A stretch of 64,000 nt of DNA from Polyangiaceae bacterium (GTDB taxonomy: Bacteria > Myxococcota_A > Polyangia > Polyangiales > Polyangiaceae). The translations under genes and the position numbers were made by a program. The stretch's first letter is position 1. Each line of letters opens with the position of its first letter. Of the stretch, positions 24,798-32,546 are shown in pieces. The notes under the pieces are model-generated. The model made no database searches. It was given only the letters and a program-made list of their open reading frames with translations, and had not been told where the DNA came from. The stretch covers positions 1 to 64,000 of the forward strand of contig JABFXY010000170.1 in NCBI GenBank assembly GCA_013361525.1. Direction: 5' to 3'.

Positions 24798-25394
24798 ATG
24801 CCCTACGAAACCGCCCCCGCCACGACGCTGCTCGCCGCTTTCTGCGCTTGCTGCGCGCGCCCGCTCGTCGACGCCGTGAGCGTCGAGACGGGCGTCGGCC
24901 CCGAGTGCCGTCGCCGGCACGGGTACAACGAAGCGCAGGAGCTGCCGTCGTGGCGTGACGTCGCTGTCGCTCTCCGCGGGATCGAGCTTCCGGAGTCGTT
25001 CACCGCCGCGGAGGCGACGGATGACGTGCGGAGCGCGGCGAACATCCTGGTGCGCCTCGTCGCTGTCGAGCAGGCGGGCTCGAACGTCGCGGCCTACGTG
25101 AACGCCGTCCGGGCCCTCGGGTTCGTTCAGCTCGCGGATCGCATCTCGGAGCGCGTCGCTCCGATCCGCATCGCCGAGGGCGAAGACAACACGCTCGCGA
25201 TTCGCACCCCGTTCTCCCCGGAGGCGAACGAGGCATTCCGCCGAGCGTTCCCGCGGTCGTGGGACCCGGTCGCCAAGGTGCGCCGCGTGCCGGCATCGGC
25301 GCGGCGCGAGCTCTTCGGGCTCCTTCGCAAGTGCTATCCGGGCGCGACAGCGATCGGGCCGAAGGGCATCTTCACGATTCCGGAGGCGTCGTGA
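24798..25394 (+). CDS. Unknown protein with N-terminal zinc-ribbon-like motif
   Basis: The 198-residue protein has an AGAGGAG ribosome site. Near the N-terminus CACCARPL with a later GPECRRRHG makes a plausible four-Cys zinc site. The rest has ATDDVRSAANILVRLVAVE, a helical middle, and a C-terminal FSPEANEAFRRAFP ... FGLLRKCYPG part with aromatic residues. Homology is not recognised. Its stop overlaps the following GTG (GTGA). Confidence 0.8.
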   Translation: MPYETAPATTLLAAFCACCARPLVDAVSVETGVGPECRRRHGYNEAQELPSWRDVAVALRGIELPESFTAAEATDDVRSAANILVRLVAVEQAGSNVAAYVNAVRALGFVQLADRISERVAPIRIAEGEDNTLAIRTPFSPEANEAFRRAFPRSWDPVAKVRRVPASARRELFGLLRKCYPGATAIGPKGIFTIPEAS

Positions 25395-25552
25395 ACTGCG
25401 TGGACGAGACCTCGCTGTGCGAGCTCCCGACGTGGGTACCGCCCGCGGGCTACGTACACGTCGATCCGAAACCGAACGCCGCTTGGCGCGTCGCCCCGCC
25501 CGTTCCCTGCGAGGACCTCGAAACGCTCCGTCCCCCTCGAGGTGACGCGTGA
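25391..25552 (+). CDS. Short unknown protein
   Basis: GTG 25391 overlaps the previous stop (GTGA), giving 53 residues rich in Pro with two Cys pairs (MNCVDETSLCELPTWVPP). Translational coupling supports expression. It is too short for a family call. Confidence 0.6.
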   Translation: MNCVDETSLCELPTWVPPAGYVHVDPKPNAAWRVAPPVPCEDLETLRPPRGDA

Positions 25553-25842
25553 TTGCCCCCGTCATCCACATCAAAGGGTCGACGCTCGCCACGCTGCGGA
25601 GCGAGAACGACGGCGCGCGCTGCGCGCTGCGCATCGCAATCGAGGCACTCGAGGACGCCGCGCCTCGCGCCCGCGACTTCGAGCCGCTCGGCTCGGGCGC
25701 CTTCGGCGAAGCGTGCCGCGAGCATGGGGCGCGGGTTTCACGCCTCAAGGCGACGTTGCGCGAACTCGACGAGCTCGGTGAGCACCTCGATGACGCCTAC
25801 TACGCGCGAGAGCTTCCGCCGAGGAGAGGGCACGCGACATGA
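25549..25842 (+). CDS. Unknown helical protein
   Basis: GTG 25549 overlaps the preceding stop, giving 97 residues. It is helical and acidic-basic alternating: CALRIAIEALEDAAPRARDF, then HGARVSRLKATLRELDELGE. It lies in the coupled chain that leads to the clamp-like gene. No function is recognised. Confidence 0.72.
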   Translation: MIAPVIHIKGSTLATLRSENDGARCALRIAIEALEDAAPRARDFEPLGSGAFGEACREHGARVSRLKATLRELDELGEHLDDAYYARELPPRRGHAT

Positions 25843-26687
25843 AGTTCCAGGGAAGAGCCGTCGACCTCACCAAAGCGGAGCTACGAGCGCTCGTGGCGCA
25901 CGCCTCCGCCGACACCTCGAGGCCGCACCACAACGCGGTGTGGTTCGTCTTCGCGCGGTCGGAGGCCGTTGCGGTCGACTCGGGCCGGATGCTCATCGCC
26001 GCGGGCGAATCCCCGGACGTGCCGACCGACTATCACGCGCCGACGTTCGGCGTGCCGCGCAAGACGCTCGCTTCCCTCGCGCGTCGTCTCCGATCGGCTG
26101 ACCTCGTCCGCCTCGAGATGAGCCCTCCGCGAGCGACGGTGCTCGCCCTCGGGCTCAACGTTCGCGAGACGCTCGACCTCGAGGACGCGCACTTCGCCGG
26201 GGGCTCGCTCGGTGCCCCCCCTCCCTACGAGATTCCGCTGCACCGCGCGGGCGCCGCGGGCATGCCGGACTGCGCCTTCGTGTGGGCGATCAGCGCGCGG
26301 TATCTCGGTGACGTCGCCCTCGTCGAGGAGGCGCTCTACACGTCGAGCTGCACGATCCTCGCGCCACAGGACGACGACGAGCCGACGGTGGTGCGCGTCT
26401 ACCCGTGCCTCGACATGGCGGCGAGCCAGACGACGCGCACCAACGACCCACCGTGGACGATCGTGATCATGCCCGTCACCGGGCGAGGGCGCGCCGAGAT
26501 CGACGAGGCTGAGGACGCAAGAGCGGATCGCAACGCGGCTCATCGGAAGCTCGCCGAGGCGAACGCCGAGATCGCTCGTCTTCGATCGATCCCGCCACCG
26601 CCTCCCCCAACCAGGCCGCGGCGCCGCAAGTCCGCTCCGTCGGCGCCCACGCCATCCAACGTCGTTCCCATCCGGAGGCCTGCATGA
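25839..26687 (+). CDS. Sliding-clamp-like (DnaN fold) phage protein
   Basis: A 282-residue protein beginning MKFQGRAVDLTKAELRALVA. The segment ASADTSRPHHNAVWF followed by EAVAVDSGRMLIAAGE looks like the start of β-clamp domains (S-x-D-x2-RP, strand, then V-x-(T/V)-D-G-x-R-L). Further strands (VLALGLNVRETLDLEDA, DCAFVWAISARYLGDVALVE) suggest a clamp built of two or three domains. After about residue 215 it turns into a coiled coil and a Pro/Arg tail (PPPPPPTRPRRRK). Weak sequence match; no clamp loader is in view. It may recruit host replication or be another β-rich protein. Confidence 0.45.
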   Translation: MKFQGRAVDLTKAELRALVAHASADTSRPHHNAVWFVFARSEAVAVDSGRMLIAAGESPDVPTDYHAPTFGVPRKTLASLARRLRSADLVRLEMSPPRATVLALGLNVRETLDLEDAHFAGGSLGAPPPYEIPLHRAGAAGMPDCAFVWAISARYLGDVALVEEALYTSSCTILAPQDDDEPTVVRVYPCLDMAASQTTRTNDPPWTIVIMPVTGRGRAEIDEAEDARADRNAAHRKLAEANAEIARLRSIPPPPPPTRPRRRKSAPSAPTPSNVVPIRRPA

Positions 26688-27046
26688 CCGCCGCCACGCC
26701 GATCGCGATCGTCGCTGAGCTGAGCATCGAATCCCTTCTTTGGCGACGAGCCAATCGTCTCGTCCTGGTCGCAATCGAGCTCGACCGCATCGGCGAGCCG
26801 AACGCGGCGCAGGTGGTTCGCTGGTCGTCCGAAGTGATGCGCAAGCAGTGCCCCGATCGCATGGGAGCTCTCGTGCGGCTCGCACTCGCGCAGGTGCGTG
26901 CGTACCGGACCTTCCTCGAGGCGTTCCCGAAGGGACCAGAAGCCGACGATGCTCGGGCCGCCGTCGACGCGTTGAGCGCCACCACCCTCTATCTGCGCGC
27001 GGCGCGCGCCGCGGTGTGGAGAGCCACACGTGCCGCGAAACTCTGA
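26684..27046 (+). CDS. Unknown helical protein
   Basis: ATG 26684 overlaps the previous stop (ATGA), 120 residues. It is all-helical in appearance (ALVRLALAQVRAYRTFLEAF, TTLYLRAARAAVWRAT) without Cys. No family is recognised. Confidence 0.72.
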   Translation: MTAATPIAIVAELSIESLLWRRANRLVLVAIELDRIGEPNAAQVVRWSSEVMRKQCPDRMGALVRLALAQVRAYRTFLEAFPKGPEADDARAAVDALSATTLYLRAARAAVWRATRAAKL

Positions 27047-27242
27047 CGGCTTCCTCCGAAACCTGATCGACGTCGCCGAAGAAACCGAAGGGTGGCGCGT
27101 CGAGACGACGAGGGGCGGCCACCTCCGGTTCATCCCGCCGCAAGGCGAGCCCATCATCGCCGCCGGGACGCCAGGAAGCTCAAAGGCGCTCGTGGCCCTG
27201 CGAAGCAAGCTCCGCCGCCTCGGGTTGCCGGTTGGTGCGTAG
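27030..27242 (+). CDS. HicA-like RNA-binding/toxin-fold protein
   Basis: GTG 27030 gives 70 residues. GWRVETTRGGHLRFIPPQGE followed by AGTPGSSKALVALRSKLRRL matches the double-stranded-RNA-binding-like fold of HicA, including the central His. HicA toxins are mRNA interferases held by HicB. No HicB-like antitoxin is seen next to it, so it may be a solitary nucleic-acid-binding relative. It overlaps the previous gene by 17 bases. Confidence 0.6.
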   Translation: MPRNSDGFLRNLIDVAEETEGWRVETTRGGHLRFIPPQGEPIIAAGTPGSSKALVALRSKLRRLGLPVGA

Positions 27243-27249
27243 ACACCCC

Positions 27250-27278
27250 TTGCGCTTTCAATACGTGCGACGTATATC
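27250..27278 (+). promoter_or_regulatory. Early repeated promoter copy 4 (leaderless)
   Basis: TTGCGC at 27250-27255, 17 bases, TATATC at 27273-27278, with ATACG-TGCGA-CGTAT (27261-27275) in the spacer and -10. ATG 27285 is six bases after the -10 box, predicting a leaderless mRNA. Confidence 0.8.
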
Positions 27279-27284
27279 AAGACC

Positions 27285-27557
27285 ATGGCAACGCGACGAA
27301 CCAGCAAGGCGGCCGCTGAGGTGATGGTGCAGATGCTCGCTCCGGTGGCCGAAGAAGCCATCGAACTCGCGCTGCGTGAGGCGGCGGCGCAGGGCGCGGC
27401 CGATACGCGACGCGTCCTCGAGGCGGTCGTCGGCGGCATCCAGCTATCCGGGATCCCGAAGGGCGCTGCGCGCCAAGCGGTGCGCCTCGGCCTCATCCGG
27501 TCGGGCAAGCGCAAGGGCATCGACCTGACGGCGTACGCGGCAAGCCTCCTCCGCTGA
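27285..27557 (+). CDS. Unknown helical protein, leaderless start
   Basis: The 90-residue protein (MATRRTSKAAAEVMVQMLAP) is Ala/Glu-rich helical in the first half and basic in the second (GLIRSGKRKGIDLTAYA). It is not HicB-like. ATG lies six bases after a TATATC box. Possibly DNA-binding, but no fold is recognised. Confidence 0.72.
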   Translation: MATRRTSKAAAEVMVQMLAPVAEEAIELALREAAAQGAADTRRVLEAVVGGIQLSGIPKGAARQAVRLGLIRSGKRKGIDLTAYAASLLR

Positions 27558-27575
27558 TTCGTATCGCCATCCAAC

Positions 27576-27593
27576 ATACGTCACACGCATATC
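27576..27593 (+). promoter_or_regulatory. Early repeated promoter copy 5 (leadered)
   Basis: ATACG-TCACA-CGCAT at 27576-27590 overlaps CATATC at 27588-27593. No good -35 is visible at 17 bases. It is followed by CAGGAG and ATG 27613, so the transcript has a short leader. Confidence 0.62.
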
Positions 27594-27612
27594 ACCTCAG
27601 GAGCCGACCGTC

Positions 27613-28041
27613 ATGTTCACCGAGCGCCGCGCAGTCCTCGCCTCCGAAGCGACCAACGACATCAACGCTACATGGCGGGCCTCGCGCGAGGTCTGCGCCT
27701 GGTACGAGCAACGCTCGGAGCGGGACTTCGTCCGCACGGAGCGCCTGCTCCGCGTGTTCAACGCGCGCGTTCATCTGCTGCTCGACCTGAGCCGTGAGGC
27801 CACGGCGATCCCTCGCCGCTTCGCTCGGAAGCGTGACGCCGCGTTCGCGCGAGTCGCCGAGGTCAAGGCCGCGGTCGAGCGCGTCCGCGTGACGTACGAG
27901 AAGCACCTTCGGAGCTGCAGCCGATACCGCATTGCGCGGAGTTCGATCGGCACGTTCTGCGCGAAGTCCGGCGGCAGCCACGGGTGGCACGACCGCGACC
28001 GCGAATGTTTCGGCTGCTCGCAAGAGCGCGCCGCTGCCTAA
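27613..28041 (+). CDS. Unknown helical protein with C-terminal Cys/His cluster
   Basis: The 142-residue protein has CAGGAG upstream. Long helices (EVCAWYEQRSERDFVRTERL) are followed by a Cys/His-rich end (C-x5-Y..., GWHDRDRECFGCSQE), which may bind zinc. No family is recognised. Confidence 0.72.
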   Translation: MFTERRAVLASEATNDINATWRASREVCAWYEQRSERDFVRTERLLRVFNARVHLLLDLSREATAIPRRFARKRDAAFARVAEVKAAVERVRVTYEKHLRSCSRYRIARSSIGTFCAKSGGSHGWHDRDRECFGCSQERAAA

Positions 28042-28068
28042 CCGCACCAACGCACGAGGAGAGTTCTT

Positions 28069-28401
28069 GTGGCCATCGAGCACGTCGAAGCCCATCCGTG
28101 CGCGCAGGGCGAAGAGCCCGCGCGCAAGCATCCGCCGCTGACCCCCGACCAGCTCGGGCGATCGTTCCGGTTCCTCACGTCGCTGAAGGAGCCGCTCTAC
28201 GCACGCGACGATCTGTCCGTGCTGACCGCGATCGTCGGTCAGGCGATGCTCTACCAGTCGAAGCGCGACGCCGCGATGGTCCGCGCGGTGTGCGAAAAGC
28301 TCCTCGACACCATGCGCGCGTCGAACGCTCGCGTCGTCGGCCGCGACGAGATCGCTCGCATCCTCGAGTCCCTCGCTGGCGCCATCGAGGAAGGCCGATG
28401 A
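28069..28401 (+). CDS. Unknown helical protein
   Basis: GTG 28069 with GAGGAGAG upstream gives 110 residues (MAIEHVEAHPCAQGEEPARK). Regular helices follow (LTAIVGQAMLYQSKRDAAMV). It ends with an ATGA overlap to the next gene. No function is recognised. Confidence 0.72.
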   Translation: MAIEHVEAHPCAQGEEPARKHPPLTPDQLGRSFRFLTSLKEPLYARDDLSVLTAIVGQAMLYQSKRDAAMVRAVCEKLLDTMRASNARVVGRDEIARILESLAGAIEEGR

Positions 28402-28976
28402 CCACGCAGCGCACGATCTCGCACGCCGAATGGCTTGCCGAGGCGGACCGACGCTTCGGCAAGGATCAACACAAGTGGCGCTTCGTGTGCCCAGCCTGCG
28501 GCCACATCGCGTCGATCGACGATTGGAAGCGCGCGGGCGCTGAGACCGGGGAGGTCGCGTTCTCGTGCGTCGGTCGGCACGCGAAGGAGCCCCGCGACGC
28601 GTTCGGCAAAGGCCCGGGACCGTGCAACTACGCCGGCGGCGGGCTCTTCCGCCTGAACCCCGTCACCGTGCGGTTCGACGACGGGACGGACCACACCGTC
28701 TTCGAGTTCGCTCCGATGGAGGACGTCGCGCAGGAGCCTGCATCTGCGCCTGCGTCCGCCCCGGCCCCGAAACTCTCCGCCGTCGAGCTCGCCGTGCTCG
28801 GCGACATCGCGGCGGACCGCTCGCCGTGGTCGTCCGATCGGAAGCGTCACATCACAACCAAGGCCGTGAAAAGCCTCACGACGAAGGGTGCGCTGCGAAT
28901 CGTGGCCGACGCGGACGGCTACCTCGTCGAGGTGGTCACAGCCGCCGGACGCGCCGCGCTTGCAGGTGGTCGATGA
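28398..28976 (+). CDS. Zinc-ribbon phage protein of a widespread unknown type
   Basis: The 192-residue protein has CPACGHIASIDDWKRAG, then FSCVGRH and a GPCNYAGGGLFRLNPV segment. This C-x2-C ... SCVGR ... PC-N/D-Y/W-GGLF pattern is one I associate with many phages of Proteobacteria, though its function is unknown. The C-terminal part (LAVLGDIAADRSPWSS) looks like a winged-helix. ATGA coupling to both neighbours. Confidence 0.7.
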   Translation: MTTQRTISHAEWLAEADRRFGKDQHKWRFVCPACGHIASIDDWKRAGAETGEVAFSCVGRHAKEPRDAFGKGPGPCNYAGGGLFRLNPVTVRFDDGTDHTVFEFAPMEDVAQEPASAPASAPAPKLSAVELAVLGDIAADRSPWSSDRKRHITTKAVKSLTTKGALRIVADADGYLVEVVTAAGRAALAGGR

Positions 28977-29305
28977 ACCCGAAGCAGGCGTGGATCGAAC
29001 AAGGGCTCGAACCGGTGCTCGACGATGCGGCAAAAGCCAACTTCGTCACAGCGGATCAGATCCTCGGTCCGGGCCGTAACGTCAACGTGGTTCGCGCGCG
29101 ACGTCAACTCGTGCGCTCCCTCCGCGGAGCCCCGTACCAGCGCAGTTGGAACGAGATCGCAGCGCTCATGCAACGGGATGCCGCGACGGTGCAGGCCATG
29201 ATGCACCCGCTTCCGAGTCGGAATCCGCATGCGTCCTCACGCCGCGCTGTCGAAGATCTGATGGCCGCGATCGATGCCGCCATCGAGGAGATGCGGTGCG
29301 CATGA
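28973..29305 (+). CDS. DnaA domain IV-like DNA-binding protein
   Basis: ATG 28973 gives 110 residues. VTADQILGPGRNVNVVRARR, then LVRSLRGAPYQRSWNEIAAL and QRDAATVQAM, resemble the DnaA C-terminal DnaA-box-binding domain (V-x2-IL-x-R-x3-V-x-AR, then SxxEI/GxxFxRDHxTV). The loop histidine-threonine of DnaA is replaced by Ala-Ala-Thr. No AAA+ part is present. A role in binding the host origin or phage origin is inferred; it could also be a simple transcription regulator. Confidence 0.5.
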   Translation: MNPKQAWIEQGLEPVLDDAAKANFVTADQILGPGRNVNVVRARRQLVRSLRGAPYQRSWNEIAALMQRDAATVQAMMHPLPSRNPHASSRRAVEDLMAAIDAAIEEMRCA

Positions 29306-30078
29306 TCTTCTATCTCGGCGCTCACCACGCGCATTGGCTCGGGCTCCTCGACGTACCCCTCTTCGTCTCGCGCCGGACGCTCAGCGGCCGCCACACGTTC
29401 CCCCGGGCGATGGGCTCGTGGGCGCTCGATTCCGGCGGCTTCACGGAGTTGTCGATGCACGGTCGGTGGACGATCGGTGCGCGCGAGTACGCGTCCGAGG
29501 TGCGACGGTTCCGCGACGAGATCGGCGGGCTCGCGTGGGCCGCGCCCCAGGATTGGATGTGCGAGGCCGAGATGTTGAAGCGCACGAAGCTCACGATCGC
29601 CGACCACATCCGCCTCACCGTGGAGAACTTCGTCGAGCTCCGATCGATCGCACCGGACCTGCCCATCGTCCCGGTGCTTCAGGGCTGGACGTCCGGCGAC
29701 TACTACGACTGTGCCGAGGCGTACGAGCGGGCCGGCGTCGACCTATGCGCCGAGCCTCTCGTCGGGCTCGGAACCGTCTGCCGTAGGCAGAACACGACGA
29801 GCGCCGCGCTCCTCGTCAGCGGCTTCGTCGCCGCTGGCCTCAAGATCCACGGCTTCGGCTTCAAAGCCACCGGCCTGAAGACGTGCGGGAAGCTTCTCAC
29901 GAGCGCCGACTCGATGGCGTGGAGCTATCACGCGCGCCGGGAGCCGCCGCTCGACGAGTGCCGCGGCAAGCACAAGAACTGCGCGAACTGCCCAATTTTT
30001 GCGCTTATGTGGCGCGAGGCGATGCTCGCCTCTATGGAGCGCAGCGACGGGCAACTGCAGCTCGCCGGTGTCGCGTGA
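29302..30078 (+). CDS. DpdA/TGT-like transglycosylase fold protein (deazapurine modification)
   Basis: ATG 29302 gives 258 residues. SWALDSGGFTELSMHG holds the DSGGF motif of tRNA-guanine transglycosylases. VPVLQGWTSGDYYDC and EPLVGLGTVCRRQN correspond to the LQG and VGLG loops of that barrel, and the end has C-x6-C-x2-C followed by histidine-free helices, like a reduced TGT zinc site. DpdA-type TGT paralogues insert 7-deazaguanines into phage or plasmid DNA. No queuosine precursor genes are in the window, so the substrate would come from the host. Substrate and activity are inferred. Confidence 0.68.
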   Translation: MIFYLGAHHAHWLGLLDVPLFVSRRTLSGRHTFPRAMGSWALDSGGFTELSMHGRWTIGAREYASEVRRFRDEIGGLAWAAPQDWMCEAEMLKRTKLTIADHIRLTVENFVELRSIAPDLPIVPVLQGWTSGDYYDCAEAYERAGVDLCAEPLVGLGTVCRRQNTTSAALLVSGFVAAGLKIHGFGFKATGLKTCGKLLTSADSMAWSYHARREPPLDECRGKHKNCANCPIFALMWREAMLASMERSDGQLQLAGVA

Positions 30079-30800
30079 CGGATCCGGAGAAAGCGCTGAA
30101 GCTCGCGCGGCTCGCGGCCGACGAGCGGACCCCGGAGCACGAACGCACCGCAGCGGCGATGGCGCTTGCGAAGCTCATCGATCGCGACGGCCTGCCCGGT
30201 GGTGGCACAGAATCTTCGTCATCGAACGCGAATCTGCATCGCGAGAACGAGGCTCTCCGAGTCATCGTCGAGCAGAACGCCAACGAGCTACGGACCCTGC
30301 GCGCAGACAAGTCGGATCTCGAGAAGCTCCTCGTGACGCTCCGAACCGACGTGCGCACCTGGGAGAACCGCCTGGACGCAGCCCTCGCAGAGAAGACCGA
30401 ACTCGAAAAGAAGCTTCGCACCGCCAAGTCGACCGCTGACCGATTGCGGGCGGATCTCAAGACCAGGAGCGAGCAGCTGCACCGCGAAGTGGCCTCGAAG
30501 AAGTGGGTACGCGTGAAGGTCTGCGGCCACTGCGGGAGCGAAAACCACTTCACCCGAGGTCGGTGCGAAGGCGAATGCTACCGACGCGGGTGGGAGCTGA
30601 AGACGCTGCAAGGTGAGCTTCACGATCTGAAGGTGAAGTACGCGGACCTTGCCTCCGCTCTGCACCGTCTCCCCGCCGAGAAGCGCACCGACATCGGCGA
30701 AGACATCGCCATGCGTCGACGCAGCGAAGCTCGCGAACAACTCAGGCAATCAAAGCTAACGGAGGTCCGACATGGGCAAGACGATCACGTTGAAGGGTGA
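30075..30800 (+). CDS. DUF2786-like protein with coiled coil and zinc motif
   Basis: GTG 30075 overlaps the previous stop. The N-terminus (EKALKLARLAADERTPEHER, then AAAMALAKLIDRD) matches DUF2786. A long coiled coil follows (about residues 55-135, Leu/Glu heptads). Then CGHCGSENHFTRGRCEGEC forms a zinc-ribbon-like cluster. The 241-residue product overlaps the next gene by 29 bases. Function unknown. Confidence 0.72.
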   Translation: MTDPEKALKLARLAADERTPEHERTAAAMALAKLIDRDGLPGGGTESSSSNANLHRENEALRVIVEQNANELRTLRADKSDLEKLLVTLRTDVRTWENRLDAALAEKTELEKKLRTAKSTADRLRADLKTRSEQLHREVASKKWVRVKVCGHCGSENHFTRGRCEGECYRRGWELKTLQGELHDLKVKYADLASALHRLPAEKRTDIGEDIAMRRRSEAREQLRQSKLTEVRHGQDDHVEG

Positions 30801-30969
30801 TGCGGCAAAGGCGTTTCTCGGCATCAAGCTTGGGGCGAAAACGAGTACCGAAGACGACCACTATGCCCAGTGTGCCGTCGCCGTGGCACTCGCCGTGAAG
30901 TCGAACGACATGGCCGCCGCCACGGAGCTCCTTCGGTCCCTCGTGAAGAACCGCGGCGGCACCCCATGA
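30772..30969 (+). CDS. Small unknown protein
   Basis: The 65-residue protein has a strong ribosome site (CGGAGG, 7 bases before ATG 30772). It is Lys/Ala-rich: MGKTITLKGDAAKAFLGIKL. The start lies inside the previous gene. No family is recognised. Confidence 0.72.
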   Translation: MGKTITLKGDAAKAFLGIKLGAKTSTEDDHYAQCAVAVALAVKSNDMAAATELLRSLVKNRGGTP

Positions 30970-31814
30970 GAAGCGACGGCGTGCCCGCCGACGCGCTCGC
31001 CCGCAAGACCACAATCACGGAGCTCGTGTCGACGTGGCGCGCCGCGGAGGCCGACATCCGCGCGGCGTTCGCGGCGATCGTCGCAGCGCAGACGCGTCTC
31101 TCGTTCGTCTTCTGCGGCGGCGACGGCTCGGAGATGCGCGTCGGGGCATGTGATCGCGGGCACGCCGGCGACTTCGACAAGCCCGACGAGGCGGTCGAAC
31201 GGCTGCGCCGCCACGCGTGGACGGTCATCGTCCAGCGGCTCGAGCTGCGGCGGATGATGTCGAACCGCCGCTACAAGGAGCTCTGCGAGCAACTCGAGAA
31301 GGAAGCCCTTCCGGACATCACCGAGGAGAGCGTCGCGACCTTCGCCCAGCGCTACGTCGATTCGCTGGTGGAGATGCACAAGGAGGCAGTCGTCGAGTGC
31401 TTCGAATACCTGCGGCCTTGGCACGGCCGGCACAAGACCAATAGCCGGTTCGAGATCGGCCCGCGCGTCGTGCTCGAACGCCGCGTCGAGCGGCGATGGA
31501 GTGGCGAGGGCTACAACGTCAAGAGTGACCGCGATCAGGAGTTCATCGCGCTGGAGAACGTGTTCTCGGCGCTCGACGGCCGAGGCACCATCTGCAAGAC
31601 GCACTACAGCGAGCTCGCGAACGCCATCAAGGCGTCGGGCCCGCAGGGTGTCGGCGAAACGCCGTACTTCCGGTTTCGGTGCTTCCGAAACGGCAATCTA
31701 CACCTCGCGTTCCGGAGGCTCGACCTCCTCAAGCGGTTCAACCAGATCGCCGGCGGTGCGCGCCTTCGCGAGACGGAGTCGAGCGGCGACGAGGCGATTA
31801 CCACGTATCGGTGA
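30966..31814 (+). CDS. DUF4942-like protein
   Basis: ATG 30966 overlaps the previous stop (ATGA), 282 residues. The C-terminal half has the DUF4942 pattern: HKTNSRFEIGPRVVLERRVE, NVFSALDGRG, then YFRFRCFRNGNLHLAFRRLD and a Leu-rich end. The N-terminal half is helical. DUF4942 is common on plasmids and phages and sometimes close to methylases; no methylase is seen here. Confidence 0.75.
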   Translation: MRSDGVPADALARKTTITELVSTWRAAEADIRAAFAAIVAAQTRLSFVFCGGDGSEMRVGACDRGHAGDFDKPDEAVERLRRHAWTVIVQRLELRRMMSNRRYKELCEQLEKEALPDITEESVATFAQRYVDSLVEMHKEAVVECFEYLRPWHGRHKTNSRFEIGPRVVLERRVERRWSGEGYNVKSDRDQEFIALENVFSALDGRGTICKTHYSELANAIKASGPQGVGETPYFRFRCFRNGNLHLAFRRLDLLKRFNQIAGGARLRETESSGDEAITTYR

Positions 31815-31871
31815 CCGCCCCGTAGAACCCCGCCCGATTGGGCGTTACGCTCAATACGATTGGAGGCTCTT

Positions 31872-32135
31872 ATGGCAGGTAAGAAGTCGAGCGGTTCAGG
31901 GGCAAAGCAGGGTGGAGTGCATACGACGCCGAACCCCGGCGGCAAGGGCTGGGTGAACCAGGTCAACGGCGAAACGGTCAGCCGCCACATCAAGAAGGAC
32001 AATGCCGTCGAGCGAGGGCGAGAGATCGCAATCGACAAGAAGGCGGAGCACACGATTCACAAGAAGGACGGCACGATCGGCGAGAAGAACAGCTACGGCA
32101 ACGACCCCAACCCGCCGAAGGACAAGAACCGCTAG
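31872..32135 (+). CDS. DUF2188 protein
   Basis: ATG 31872 with GGAGG at the right distance gives 87 residues. WVNQVNGETVSRHIKKDN, then AEHTIHKKDGTIGEKNSYG and the NDPNPPKD end, match DUF2188, a small domain whose role is unknown. Lys-rich and compact. Preferred over a TTG start at 31860. Confidence 0.85.
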   Translation: MAGKKSSGSGAKQGGVHTTPNPGGKGWVNQVNGETVSRHIKKDNAVERGREIAIDKKAEHTIHKKDGTIGEKNSYGNDPNPPKDKNR

Positions 32136-32142
32136 ACCGCTC

Positions 32143-32481
32143 TCATCGCTCGGGGCGCTTCGGCCGCACGCGGTAGCGTTCGCCGACGACGGCATCCCGA
32201 GCGGCGTCGAGCATCTTCGTCGCCGGAAGGAAGATGTCGACCACGTCACCGAGGTGGCGGCACACCTCCTCGGCGCGCAGCCACGCAGCACGCGCGCCGA
32301 CGGAGCCCACCGGCGACTTTTGGGCCAGGTCGCTCGCGATCCGGAGCGACTTGCCCCTCTCCTTCATGCGGTTCCGGCGCACGCTGTCGTCCGCCGGCGT
32401 GGCCCGGTACAACGCACGCAGGAGCCCCAATAGGTCTCGGCAGGCTTCTACGGGGAACGGTTCGTCACGGCGGGGCAGCAC
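32143..32481 (-). CDS. Lone minus-strand helical protein
   Basis: GTG 32481 gives 112 residues. VEACRDLLGLLRALYRATPA and SVGARAAWLRAEEVCRHLGD give a convincing helical protein of a kind I have seen in other phages, while the opposite frames are Arg-rich antisense. It is the only gene on the minus strand in the 23.8-50.3 kb block and converges with the DUF2188 gene 8 bases away. Function unknown. Confidence 0.72.
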   Translation of the reverse strand: MLPRRDEPFPVEACRDLLGLLRALYRATPADDSVRRNRMKERGKSLRIASDLAQKSPVGSVGARAAWLRAEEVCRHLGDVVDIFLPATKMLDAARDAVVGERYRVRPKRPER

Positions 32482-32546
32482 GGAGGGCCGAGTCTACGCG
32501 ACCTCGGTCTTCGCCGGTGCTCCGGCGACATGTACGCTGCCGTGCC

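Noticed and set aside
24120..25748. Minus-strand frame of 542 codons
   Set aside because: Antisense to several coupled plus-strand genes; Arg/Ser-rich, no ribosome site.
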